From Maylandia zebra (Eukaryota > Chordata > Actinopteri > Cichliformes > Cichlidae), in contig NC_135172.1 of the NCBI RefSeq assembly GCF_041146795.1, positions 16,937,123-17,001,122 on the forward strand: a DNA stretch of 64,000 nt, read 5' to 3'. The notes beneath the pieces are model-generated. The model was not told where the DNA came from. It did no database searches and saw only the letters and a list, made by a program, of their open reading frames with translations. Every line of letters starts with the position of its first letter. Positions within the stretch are counted from its first letter, which is position 1. Positions 1-10,300 of the stretch are shown here, piece after piece. A program made the position numbers and the translations under genes.

Positions 1-1340
1 GGCTTTCTCACAGACACAGTCAAATACCAGCAACGATTTATCCTTTTCTGAAAGGATTTTGCAGAATCGAGGTCAGCAGACAAATGTGCAACAAATGATC
101 CAAAGACAAGCACAAAACGAAACAAGCTGTTGTGTTTCTCAAAGTATTTGTATCTGGGTTAAAGATGAGCGTGTAAGTGAAGCCTGAAGGATTAAGGTAA
201 TCTCATCATATGGTTCCTCTGGGAAAGTGTAGGCCATCCAACTTATTTTGGTAGACTGATCCTGGATTGATGATGGAAAAGGACGGATTGTGAGTCAACA
301 AAATCCACGGCCCAGAAATGCCTGTTTGGGTGATAATCAGCTTAATTGTCCAATTTGAAAACACAAATAAAAAAACAGTTTGCATGACAATAATTAGCTT
401 GACAGAAAAAAGCTCCAATGAGAACAAAGTTTTCATTTAACTTTATTTTTTTTAAATACTCTTTTATATTATTCTAGTTGGTTTATGTACAGGTATCTAA
501 CACCATCGAACTCGGTTGGAGCAGTTGGAGCAAACTCAGTTGGAGCAAAGTGGTGAGCTGGTTAGAACCATCTCCTGACAGCAAGACACCCCTGGCTTTG
601 AAACCCATGCAGATGTGGTTGAACCCACATCTGCATGGGTTCTTTCCACAGCTTCCTCCCACAGTTCAAATACATGGATATTAGGTTAACTGTTGATTTT
701 AAATTGGCCACATGTATGTGACTGAATGATTTTGTTCATGCAAATGTTCTTTTTCTTAAGCTTGTGCTTTTAAAAACGTATTGATACTGAATATCCAGAA
801 ATCTGTCATTTACTAAGTAAATAAATAAAAAAAGGCTTTGCTGACATGATGCAAAATACAGAAAAACACAACTTAAAAAGAGATTTTCCTTTGTAGTTAT
901 AACTTTGCTTTTGTTTGTCTCCTCCACTTTTAAACACAATAAAGGCTGGAGCACAAGTGGCTATCAGAGCAGTACAGTTGTTATGAATAGAGTTTATAGA
1001 GTTTATACAGCCTCTGTGAAAGAGGACTTCCCTTAACTTACAGTGTATTCAAAAACTTTTGATGCATATCATGATGAGTTCATCTTGTTTAACATTTCAA
1101 ATCTGCAGTCTGAACGCAGACGTACTCTGCCGTTCCTCGTTGAACTAATATTTCACACGAGTTCGTTTTGCGCTCAGTGAGACAGATTAAAGCGGTTTAG
1201 CGGAAAACAATTGCACATGTGTGCACCGCAGAAAACAACTAAAGGCAAGATGCTAAAGAGACGAACTACGAAGAATGCACACGTGCGCAAAGTTACTCCT
1301 GGCCAATCGTGCCCTTGGGATTTTCTGGACGGTCTTTCTC
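1..1340. other. Intergenic DNA upstream of the first lrat gene
   Basis: AT-rich sequence with no supportable gene. It contains a diverged copy of a common fish dispersed repeat at about 530-690, which carries a long hairpin listed separately. The short open frames here have no recognisable domain. Confidence 0.6.
530..690 (+). repeat. Diverged SINE-like dispersed repeat
   Basis: The wording (a 'gagctggttagaacc' head, 'cctgacagcaagac', then 'cttcctcccacagttcaaa' and 'ggttaac') resembles the family seen more completely at 22158-22470. Its middle part has been replaced by an inverted duplication that makes a hairpin at 602-641. Family name not assigned. Confidence 0.5.
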
Positions 1341-1356
1341 CTCCTCGTGCGAGGAA

Positions 1357-1367
1357 GGATAAAAAGG
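1357..1367 (+). promoter_or_regulatory. Probable TATA box of the first lrat gene
   Basis: GGATAAAAAGG lies 39-49 bases upstream of the chosen ATG at 1406, so transcription would start at about 1385-1395 and leave a very short 5' UTR. The second lrat gene has the same arrangement. Confidence 0.5.
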
Positions 1368-1405
1368 CCATTCCACACACGCACTCTGGTGTACTTCCTC
1401 CGCAT

Positions 1406-2207
1406 ATGTTCACGATGCTGCAGCTGCTGACATTCTTGGTGGAGAAGGTCTCCCTTCTTTTCAAGTTCAAACTCTTTGAGTCCAGCTGGTTAGAAAGCCG
1501 GCAGCGGGAGCGCGCTGAGCGACGCACTCCATCGCCACCCCTTCGCAGGGGAGACGTGCTAGAGGTTCCCAGATCCCTCTTCACTCACTTCGGCATCTAT
1601 TTAGGCGACAACAAAGTAGCCCACCTGATTCCAGACATCCTCCCCGTGCTCACGAGCAACGACAAGCTCATCAGCTCTGTCATCACAAACGAGAGGCTCA
1701 TCCTCGGCTGCATATACAGGTGTGCCACGGTGCGCGTAGACACGCTGGAGGACTTCGCGTATGGCGCCAGCATCCTCGTGAACCATGCTGATAAGATGAT
1801 GAAGACGCCACCTCTGCCCGACGACACCGTCGCCAAGAGAGCTGAAAAGCTCATAGGAGCCTTTCCGTACAGTTTACTGTGGAGTAACTGTGAACACTTC
1901 GTGACGTACTGCAGGTACGGAGCAGCAAGGAGCCGGCAAACAGAGCAGGTAAACATCCCGAATTGCCTGGGGCCATGTCTAAAGTATGCCGAGACTTTTA
2001 AGAAATGTTACAATGATAAATAACTTTTTTTTTCCTGTTTTCTTCCCTCCGCAGTTCTGTGAGGTCCTAAAATCAATCATCAGGGACCAGCGCACTGTTA
2101 TCGTTTCCGGGCTGCTTGGAATTATCTCTGTTGTTTACTTTGGTATGGCACCTTTAACTACATTACCCACAATTCTGATTCCCTTCACTCTCTGGATGGC
2201 TGGTTAA
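1406..2207 (+). CDS. lrat: Lecithin retinol acyltransferase, tandem copy 1 (two exons)
   Basis: Transfers an acyl chain from phosphatidylcholine to retinol, making retinyl esters at the ER membrane for vitamin A storage and the visual cycle. Exon 1 is 1406-1948 (donor GTAAAC), exon 2 is 2055-2207 (acceptor CTCCGCAG); the junction is phase 0 and the product is 231 residues, against 230 in human. The NlpC/P60-like catalytic set is present: His61 and His73 in the THFGIYLGDNKVAHL block, and Cys162 in NCEHFVTYCRYG. An N-terminal hydrophobic stretch (about 4-22) and a C-terminal hydrophobic anchor ending TLWMAG match the family. I chose ATG 1406 because MFTMLQLL lines up with the usual LRAT N-terminus; the frame stays open upstream but lies in the promoter. 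Zebrafish carries a tandem lratb.1/lratb.2 pair; which copy this matches is not decided here. Confidence 0.94.
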
Positions 2208-2467
2208 AAGAGCTCAAGCGAAGAAGCCAATAAAGAAGATGAACTTTTACTTGGCAAAACCTCCCTGAACACTGAACTCCAGCTTCATGCTTTGTCACAG
2301 TTCTCTGATTTCACTGGCCAACAGTGTTTGATGTATTATGTTGTTACTGCATCATTAGTTTCTTATTTTACTCTCAAAATGTGGGGACTAAACTGATTTC
2401 TTTATTAGAAGAATACAGTGAGTTACTTTTGCTAACATTGGACTAAATCAATAATAATGTTGTATGT

Positions 2468-2508
2468 AAATAAAGGTTATGAATATGACAGTTGTTTAAT
2501 AAACAATG
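2468..2508 (+). terminator. Polyadenylation signals of the first lrat gene
   Basis: Two AATAAA hexamers lie about 260 and 290 bases past the stop codon, in 'gtaaataaaggtt' and 'tttaataaacaatg'. Either could end the transcript. Confidence 0.55.
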
Positions 2509-2799
2509 CATTTTTACATGTTTGCCTCGTGTGAATCTGACTCTTCTTACATCGCCACATGAATGCCAGTGGAAGAAGAGGCCTGCATCACCCATGCTAA
2601 TGGCAGATAACTGGTCATAGGGTCAGCTGTGGAACAGGCTGCGTGAGAAAGCCTCCAAAACAATAGTTGACAAACAGATAGAGAGCAAGTGATGGATTAT
2701 CGCAAACCTTTATACTTTTATATCAAGAAAGAGTCAAACCCATCACAGGACTACATTTGGCTTTAAGGGTATTTGACATGAAATTATAAGAACCTATCT

Positions 2800-2885
2800 C
2801 AGCTGAGAGTCGGGGTACATCCTACACAGGCTGCCAATCTGCTGCTGGACAACCAGCAACCACTCACACCCAGACCTACGATAAA
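2800..2885 (-). repeat. Fragment of the SINE-like dispersed repeat
   Basis: 'gagagtcggggtacatcc', 'tgctggacaaccagcaacca' and 'ctcacaccc' match the reverse complement of the 3' half of the repeat at 22158-22470. It lies between the two lrat genes. Confidence 0.5.
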
Positions 2886-3242
2886 TACAGATCACAGATC
2901 TAATATATTTCTCTCAATATTCAACAAATCACTGAATAATAATGAGACTGGTTTGAACACTTGGAGGCCGATCTAGTCTGCAACAAAGAAACTAACAAAA
3001 GGTGCTTCTTTGGGTGTAATGGCTCAATAACTGTGACCTTTAAATTGGAATTGAACTTGTTGCCCAATTAGCCTTCCTGATGGGGGCGCTTCACCTTAAT
3101 ACCCCACAAATAGGCCTGAATTTCAAAATCCAACCACACAGAAAAGGGATTAAAGAAAGCTCCTTTGTTTTCCTGTGAAATTCACACTAAAACATTGAGC
3201 AACATTTAATCCTCCTCGGCAGACTCGGCCCTCCCATTTCTG

Positions 3243-3250
3243 TTATAAAT
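3243..3250 (+). promoter_or_regulatory. TATA box of the second lrat gene
   Basis: TATAAATA at about 45 bases before ATG 3292. Initiation about 30 bases downstream would leave a 5' UTR of roughly 15-20 bases. Confidence 0.6.
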
Positions 3251-3291
3251 AAAACGGTCAGGTGTCAGCCTGTGTGCTGCACACTGCCATC

Positions 3292-4725
3292 ATGTTTCTC
3301 TACCAACTGCTCAGCTTTTTCTTTGTAGTTTCTAAAAAGGAAGAGAAGCCCAAATATGATTTATCTCTGTACAAGCGCGGCGACTTGCTTGAGGTACCCA
3401 GGACATTATTCACACATTTCGGGATTTACCTGGGGGACGATCGTGTGGCTCATCTCATTCCGGACATCCTGCCTGCGATCACCAAAAACAAATCTGCGAT
3501 TGCAAAGATGGTAACAAATAACCGCCTTATCCTGGGGGCCATCACCAAAGAAGCAAGCGTCAGAGTGGACTCTGTGGCAGATTTTGCTTATGGCTCCGAG
3601 ATCCTGATCAACCACGTGGATAAAGTGTGCGCACAGCCTCCCTTAGATGGAGACGAGGTGGCTCGGAGGGCAGAGAAACTCCTGGGCTCAGTCACCTACA
3701 GCCTGCTGTGGTACAACTGTGAACACTACGTCATGTACTGCAGATATGGAATGGCCATCAGCTACCAGACATACCAGGTAAACTCCACACAGAAAGGCCT
3801 CCCAGCAGCAAGACTAAAGGATGAAGTTCACTTTTTTCCAAGTCTGACTTCAAACAAGACTAAATAGGTTGTTTGTCACTGCGTTTAAACCTCGTGTCTA
3901 TTCTTGTTGTAGAAACATAATTTTTGAATACCTTGCCACACACAGAATAAATGCATTTAAGGAAGTTAGACTGCTACAAAATATTTGTTTGATTGAATTT
4001 TGCAAAGTATTTTTTTTAATAAAAAACCTATAGAAGACAGTAGATTTTGCTATTCACTTTATTTTGAAAACCATATTAGAAAGAAATCTACTGGTATCTA
4101 TTGCAGACGGGAAATATAATTAAAGCAGCCAGGACCATATATATTGTACCAGACATTTTATATATAAATTTTTTACATAGGTGTTATTTTAGAAAGGAAA
4201 AACATTAATTTAGACTTTTCCTCAAATAGGGTGGACTTTTTATAATTACCTCACTAAACAGTGTGTAAAAATGGTTTATTAGTACTTTTTAGGGATTTAT
4301 ATTGAAACAAAGACTTGCTTTTTAAAGGTTATGTTTATTTATTTATTTATTTATTTTGGGGGGGGGGGGGGGGGGGGTTAAGTTTTCCTGCATTTGTTAT
4401 TTTGAACTTAACTATTTCCTGAGGCGAGCAGCTCCATCTAGTGTTACTTTGTGTCCACATTGTTGTCATTAAGACTTTCCCTTTTCAGAACAAACATCTT
4501 CTACTTTTCTAAATTTATCTCACACACTTTGTCATTTATCACAGCCTAATGTTGACATTTTCCCCCCAGTTCTGCACTACGATACGGAAGATCGTGTTCA
4601 GCAGACTGAGCGCCCTTTTGACTGCACTGTGTGGCGTGTGCACTGCGCTGTATGTAGGCTGCGTGACGCCGCTGATGTTTGTACTCATCCTGCTCGTCTC
4701 ATTCACCATCTGGATGGCTGCCTAA
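3292..4725 (+). CDS. lrat: Lecithin retinol acyltransferase, tandem copy 2 (two exons)
   Basis: Second retinol esterifying enzyme gene of the pair. Exon 1 is 3292-3777 (donor GTAAAC), exon 2 is 4570-4725 (acceptor CCCCCCAG), phase 0, giving 213 residues. Catalytic residues His42, His54 and Cys143 (NCEHYVMYCRYG) are kept. It is shorter at the N-terminus than copy 1 (no equivalent of about 19 residues before the conserved RRGD/KRGD block), and its C-terminal anchor is strongly diverged: cysteine-rich, but still hydrophobic and ending TIWMAA. The intron sits at exactly the same place as in copy 1, which argues for tandem duplication rather than retroposition. Divergence of the tail suggests changed membrane placement or a specialised role; this is inference. 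Confidence 0.92.
4336..4378 (+). repeat. TTTA microsatellite followed by a long G run
   Basis: Repeated ATTT units run directly into about 20 consecutive G residues, within the intron of the second lrat gene. The G run may be a G-quadruplex former and an unreliable assembly point. Confidence 0.85.
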
Positions 4726-4958
4726 TGACCCCTGGAGAGACCGACCTGAGAGAAAGGACTCTGGCCCTGTTTTTGCTGTGTTACTGAAAACACTGGAAAC
4801 AAGGTTTCTAGGTTGTTGTTTCAACTTCTTATATATGGCTGTTTTAATTTCTTTCTTTTTTCTTGTAGTTTTCTGAACTGTTAAGTAAGCTGTGATATTA
4901 CTGTAGTTTAGCAGGTTTATTTAGCACAAATGTATTATGCAAAACTTTAAAGACTTTG

Positions 4959-4964
4959 AATAAA
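4959..4964 (+). terminator. Polyadenylation signal of the second lrat gene
   Basis: AATAAA in 'tttgaataaagctc', about 235 bases past the stop codon. Confidence 0.6.
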
Positions 4965-5004
4965 GCTCAAAGACATTTAAATAAAATAATGACTGAGATA
5001 TATG

Positions 5005-5510
5005 ATAGAGTACAGGGATGAGCTGTGCAGTAAGTGTGATAGATGGGTTCAAGATGGGGGTGGAATTACATCAGGGATCAGCTCTGAGCCCGTTCTTGGT
5101 TGCAGTGGTGATGGACAGGTTAGCAGATGAGGTCAGGCATGTCTTCAGATGACATTGTGATCTTCAGTGAGGGAGTACCTGAAAGGATGGAGTTGTGCTC
5201 TGAAGAGGAATGAAAGTTCAAGATGTTAAGATTTTAATTGGGAATGAAGATTATATATCAGAGGGACAGCTCAGGTTTCACAGTGAGAGAGGAAAAGTTG
5301 AGATGGTTTGGACATGTGATTATGATGGACATCCCCCCCAAGCAGCAGGAAAAGAGAAAGGAAAAAGAGGAGGTTCGTGCATGTATTGAAGCAGGACACG
5401 CAGCGGGTTGATGTGACAGAAAAGACCGCTAAGGATCGGGTGAGATGGTGGCAGGTGATCTACTGTGGTGACGCCTAAAGGGAGAAAGATGATGAAGAAG
5501 AAGACGAATA
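5005..5510 (+). mobile_element. RTE-type LINE 3' fragment, degenerate
   Basis: The + strand contains wording for the RT block 'QGSALSPFLVAVVMDRL' (about 5065-5125), then a 'RWFGHV' type C-terminal block (about 5300) and a 3' tail with 'cgcctaaagggagaaaga' and GAA/AGA repeats. This is the usual 3' end of fish RTE-like LINEs. Frames are broken and the 5' part is missing. Confidence 0.65.
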
Positions 5511-5599
5511 CAATATATGTCAGTGTGATGGTGTATGCAAATTGTATTGTGATAAGACTCACAGAAATGACACAACTTGTTACTTTTGTATGTTGTAGA

Positions 5600-5970
5600 A
5601 TAAATTACTGTTTGTACCATGTGGACAAAAGCGCAATAAATTCCTTCTATTGTAATTAGTTTTTGTTATTCTGTTAAACAATTTGAATTTCCCTTCATGT
5701 TGCATTACTTTTATGGCTCATAGGTCATATCATTACATTATTATCTGCTGCTATTTCAATCGTTTTTGACAACGCCTTGTCTGGGAAAAATAGGCGGAGA
5801 CAACAATGCTCAGAATTAAATGTTTTTGCTGCTTACTGCAGAGACTGTTGTTAATCTTCTCCCATTTCAACAGTAACAAGGAAAGTGATATATGCAGTAC
5901 AATGTTGTGAAATCATCTTAATAAATTCTCTGTAAATATTCAGTATATGGCTATGCAAACACACAGTTCA
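5600..5970. other. AT-rich spacer, nothing recognised
   Basis: No coding, RNA or repeat signal that I can name. Confidence 0.5.
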
Positions 5971-5974
5971 ACTT

Positions 5975-6721
5975 AGACTTAGACTTCGAGCTTTTTATTG
6001 TCATTGTGCAGTTTCTTGCACAGCGAAATTGGGTAGCTGAACCACAAAGGTGCTAAAGTAAGAAGAAGAGAAACCAATATACAACAAAGGCGGAAAATAA
6101 ATAAATAATTAAATAAATAGAATAAAATAAAAAACAGTGTATATGTATACATATGTGAGTGGAACTATATACATGGTGTGGACCAAAATAATTGCACATG
6201 AGCCAAAAATATTGCACAGAACATGGAAAGACTGAGATATTGCACATAGATGATCAACAGCAGTGTCAGGGTGGATGTGTTGGGGAAGTCTTTACACACT
6301 CTTAGTTTGCATTAAGAGTTCTGACAGCCCACGGGAAGAAGCTGTTCTTTAGTCTGTTGGTTTTGCACCTGATGGATCTGAGCCTTTTTCCAGAGGGCAG
6401 GATGTTGAAGAGGTGGTGGTTAGGATGGAGGTGGTCCTTTATAATTGCCCTGGCTCTGGAGAGACATCTTGAGCTGGCAATTAAGTTCAGGGAGGGGAGT
6501 GGACAGCCGATCACCTTCTCTGCAGTTCTGATGACCCTCTGTAGTCTCTTCTTGTCAGCTGTTGTGCAACCAGCGTACCACACAGGATGGCGTGCACCAG
6601 CACACTCTCGATAGTGGCACGGTAGAAGGACACTAGGAGTTCAGTCTGCAGCCTGTTCCATCTCAGAACCCTCAAGAAATGGAGGCGCTGCTGGGCTTTC
6701 TTTACTAGGGCTGATGTGTTT
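5975..6721 (-). mobile_element. 3' part of an L2/CR1-type LINE, interrupted by the LTR element
   Basis: The minus strand encodes the C-terminal end of a LINE reverse transcriptase protein: '[17 protein letters not shown]', '[20 protein letters not shown]' and 'LPSGKRLRSIRCKTNRLKNS'. The same region appears in the better copy at 38412-40049. The 3' UTR and tail reach 5975, where 'ttagac' units occur. Frames are broken in places. Its upstream continuation lies at 13021-13083, on the far side of the LTR retrotransposon, so the two pieces are one old insertion split by a younger one. Confidence 0.85.
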
Positions 6722-7000
6722 TGTAATGTGCGGTGGAGATGAAGCCAGCCGCGGAGGTGTGCAGGTGGATAGCGAATGAGCAACAGCTTCTGACTTTCCA
6801 AAAAGTACTCATTTATTTACAATATCAAAAATAAGTGCTACCTCTACCACACATTACTGAAGAGCACACTAGTCCGCGTACACACGGGAGCATCCATTAC
6901 AGGAGGAGTGCGAAGAAGAACAAAAAGGGGGTGACACCAGTCGTGAGACAGGAGGCGCCGCCATGTGGTGATACACTGCATTACGATAGCAACTGATACA
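6722..7000 (-). repeat. 3' LTR of the Ty3-type element
   Basis: 279 bp, TGTAATGTGCGG ... AACTGATACA on the + strand. It matches 12742-13020 at all but two positions. Confidence 0.95.
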
Positions 7001-7012
7001 TAGTCCCCCCTG
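7001..7012 (-). other. Polypurine tract
   Basis: On the minus strand the bases next to the 3' LTR read CCAGGGGGGACTA, the expected place and type of sequence for plus-strand DNA priming. Confidence 0.7.
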
Positions 7013-7361
7013 GTGAGAAAAAGGCTGTCCTCAGCCGTACACAGCTGAAAAAACACACACCACACCTAACAGTACCCTATACATAGAGGTTACAGCTAAG
7101 ATTGGTGCACACACACAGGGCAAAAGACCATTTAAAAATGAAATTGGTGAAAATAAGACGAATATGTACAGTGGAAAATCAGTCTTCTTAGTTTTTTCAC
7201 TTTTTCCTTTTTTTTGTTTTTAAAGTAAATGCCAAGAATGAACCTTAACGCACTAAAGAGCCATAAAACTGGATTAAGTAGAGCAAACAGAAACATCTAC
7301 ATATCATGACTCAAAGTAGCAATGCAACAAGACAGCATCAAACAGGTTTAACCAGAACATT

Positions 7362-10300
7362 TCACTTCAGATCAAGCCTGGTTGTGTGAAAATCATTAGT
7401 CCATCTTTTGTTGCTCCAGCCAGACGTAACTCTGGGGCAACGTCTGGGCCTGAGATTGTAATGTCCACCAGCAGCTGGGCGCTGGACAGATCTGGGTGAA
7501 ACACTCTCTGGAACAGCGCCCACACCAGAAGAAGAGTCAATGTCCGGTAAATCAAAGGGGAATGGCTCAGAGCCAATGTCAGTGTCTGCAGGGGGGCCAG
7601 GGTGGGCCTGAGAGTCAGAGTTCAGACCCTCTGCGGTCTCTCTCTCAGCAGGCAATGAAACAGAATGTTCTTCGGAAGTGAGAGAGTCCCAGGTATGGAA
7701 CGGTTGCATGTTCACAACATGATAAACACCTGCATCCACACCGGAGTCCACCCAAGTGAGCCTGTAATTAACATCACTGAGTCTCTGAGATACACACAAT
7801 GGTCCCTGAAACAGTGGTGCAAGTTTAGCAGTAAAGTTAGACTGAGCATCTGACCTGGGGTGTGTCTTAACTCTCACAAGGTCACCAACACGAAACGAGG
7901 CATGTCGATGTCTCAAGTCATAGTAATGTTTTTGTCTGTCATGGCTATAGTCCAAAGCTGCTTTGGCGTGGTCGTGAGCTTCCTGCAGGGAGGCTCTCAG
8001 AGTCTCAGGGTAAGGCACACCCGGTTCATCAACACCTGCTGTAGAAGGCTGAGTGATAAGGTCAAGCGGGGTGTCTAACTCACGACCATAAAGCATCATG
8101 GCAGGAGTCAAACCTGTACTGTCATGAGGGGCGGTGCGCAGAGCAAAGCAAATCTGAGGGAGAAACTTGTCCCATGATGTGTGCTTATCACCTACATAAG
8201 CGCGGATTGCAGTTTTCAGAGTCCGGTTGACGCGTTCAGTAGCATTTGTCTGAGGGTGATATGCCGTAGTGAGTCTGTGCACCGAGCCTAATGCAGAAAC
8301 AACATGTTCAAAAAGCTCACTCACAAAAGGAGACCCTCTGTCAGAAATCAGGTAAGTGGGTGTACCATGTCTAGCAAAAATGTCAGTGACGAATTTACCA
8401 GCTGCTACCTGAGATGTAGCTTCTTTGACAGCACTGGCTTCAACCCATTTAGTCAAATAGTCAACAAACACGATCAAATAAGCATTACCAGTGGGGGTGC
8501 GGGGAAGTGGCCCAACAAAATCCACACCCACATACTCCCAGGGTTTCTGGGGGACAATGGGAATCATAAGACCGGCTGCTTTTTTCTGACTTGGCTTGGT
8601 GAGTTGGCACACTGAGCATGAAATCACATAGCGTTTCACATCAGCTGCCATTTTGGGCCAGAAAAACCTAAAACGCAGCCTAGCCAATGTCTTAGAAACA
8701 CCCAAGTGACCTGCTGTGGGGTGGTCGTGGTAATAGTCCAGCAAGGTGCCTCTCAAGGAAGTAGGGGCAAACAGTTTCAGCTCTTTCAAAGGGTGCAAAG
8801 CACATGTGGACTTGGGTTCCCTGTGATACAAAAGAGAGTCATACACAACATACTGTAACAAGGTGGCATTGTCCGAGCTGTTCAGAGAGTCTGCTTCAAT
8901 GTCTCTGAGGAGTGGACCTGTGACGTGATCGTCTAACTGCAGCTGTCTCAATTGTGAACGGTCAGCCAGAATGACGGGGGGCAGAGTACGAATGTCCAGG
9001 CTGCCCATAACAGCATGATCTGGTAAAAGATCAGTCGGCCTGTCACAGGTCAGAGGCAAAGGGTTGCGTGACAGTGCGTCGGGAACTTTGTTTTGTGCAC
9101 CAGGTTTGTGCACTATTGTGAAATCAAAGTCCTGCAAACGAAGTGACCAGCGGGCGAGTCGGCCCGTTGGGTTTTGACGAGACATGAGCCACCTGAGACT
9201 GTTGTGGTCAGTGAAGATAGTAACATGAACACCTTCAACATACGGGCGGAAGTGTTCCAGAGCCCATATCACAGCGAGGCACTCCTTCTCTGAAGTGCAG
9301 TAGGGGAGTTCAGCTTTGTGAAGGGAGCGACTAGCAAAAGCCACAACATACTCACGACCCTTGTCATCCTTTTGCATCAACACTGCCCCAAGACCAATGT
9401 CACATGCATCGGCGTGAATGGAAAAGGGACGGTTGAAGTCTGGAAATGACAGGATCGGGGCTGATGTGACATGATCCTTCAAAGTGTCCATGGCCCTTCG
9501 ACAGCTGTCGTCCCAGTGGAAAGCATTGTCCTTTCTGGTGATGGCGTGAAGAGGTTCGGCATGGCGGGCATAATTCTGAATGAAGCGTCGATAATAGCCA
9601 GTCAAGCCAAGGAACTGACGGACGTGTTTCACTGAGGTTGGGGTATCAAACTCCTTAACCGCCTTTACTTTGTCTGGATCGGGCTTAACACCTGATGATG
9701 TGATGCGGTACCAGAGAAAGGTGAATTCATCGAGGCAGAATTGGCACTTTTTGAGCTTCAATGACAAGCCAGCAGCCTGGAGTCTGCCCAGCACCTCCTC
9801 AAGATCCACTAAGTGCTGTTCAAAGGTAGGTGAGGCGATAACAATGTCATCCAGGTAGACTGCGCACGTTTTGTAAATGAGGCCAGCAAGCACAGAGTTC
9901 ATGAGTCTCTGAAAAGTTGCAGGTGCGTTGCAGAGCCCAAAGGGCAGCACCCGAAACTGGAAGAGACCGCAGTGAGAGATGAAGGCAGTTTTAGGCTTCG
10001 AGTCCTCTGCTACAGCAACCTGCCAATAGCCTCGCGCTAAGTCCAATGTCGAGACAAACTTTCCTCTTGCCAGAAAGTCCAAAGACTCATCTACACGAGG
10101 CAGGGGATAAGAGTCTTTTCGGGTAACTTGGTTGAGCCCTCGAAAGTCCACACAAAACCTTGGTTCCGTGGCCGCTCTATTTACAATGACTACAGGAGCT
10201 GCCCAAGGGCTTGTGGAAGGTTCAATGATGTTGTCCTTCAACATTTGTTGTACTTGTTCTTCAATCACACGTTTCTTAGCAGGTGACGTGCGATAGGGTG

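Noticed and set aside
1211-1405. Longer N-terminus for the first lrat gene
   Set aside because: The extra 65 residues cover the TATA-like box and have no counterpart in LRAT proteins; the family start fits ATG 1406.
3778-3867. Read-through C-terminus of the second lrat gene into its intron
   Set aside because: A standard GT donor at 3778 and a phase-matched second exon at 4570 explain the gene better.
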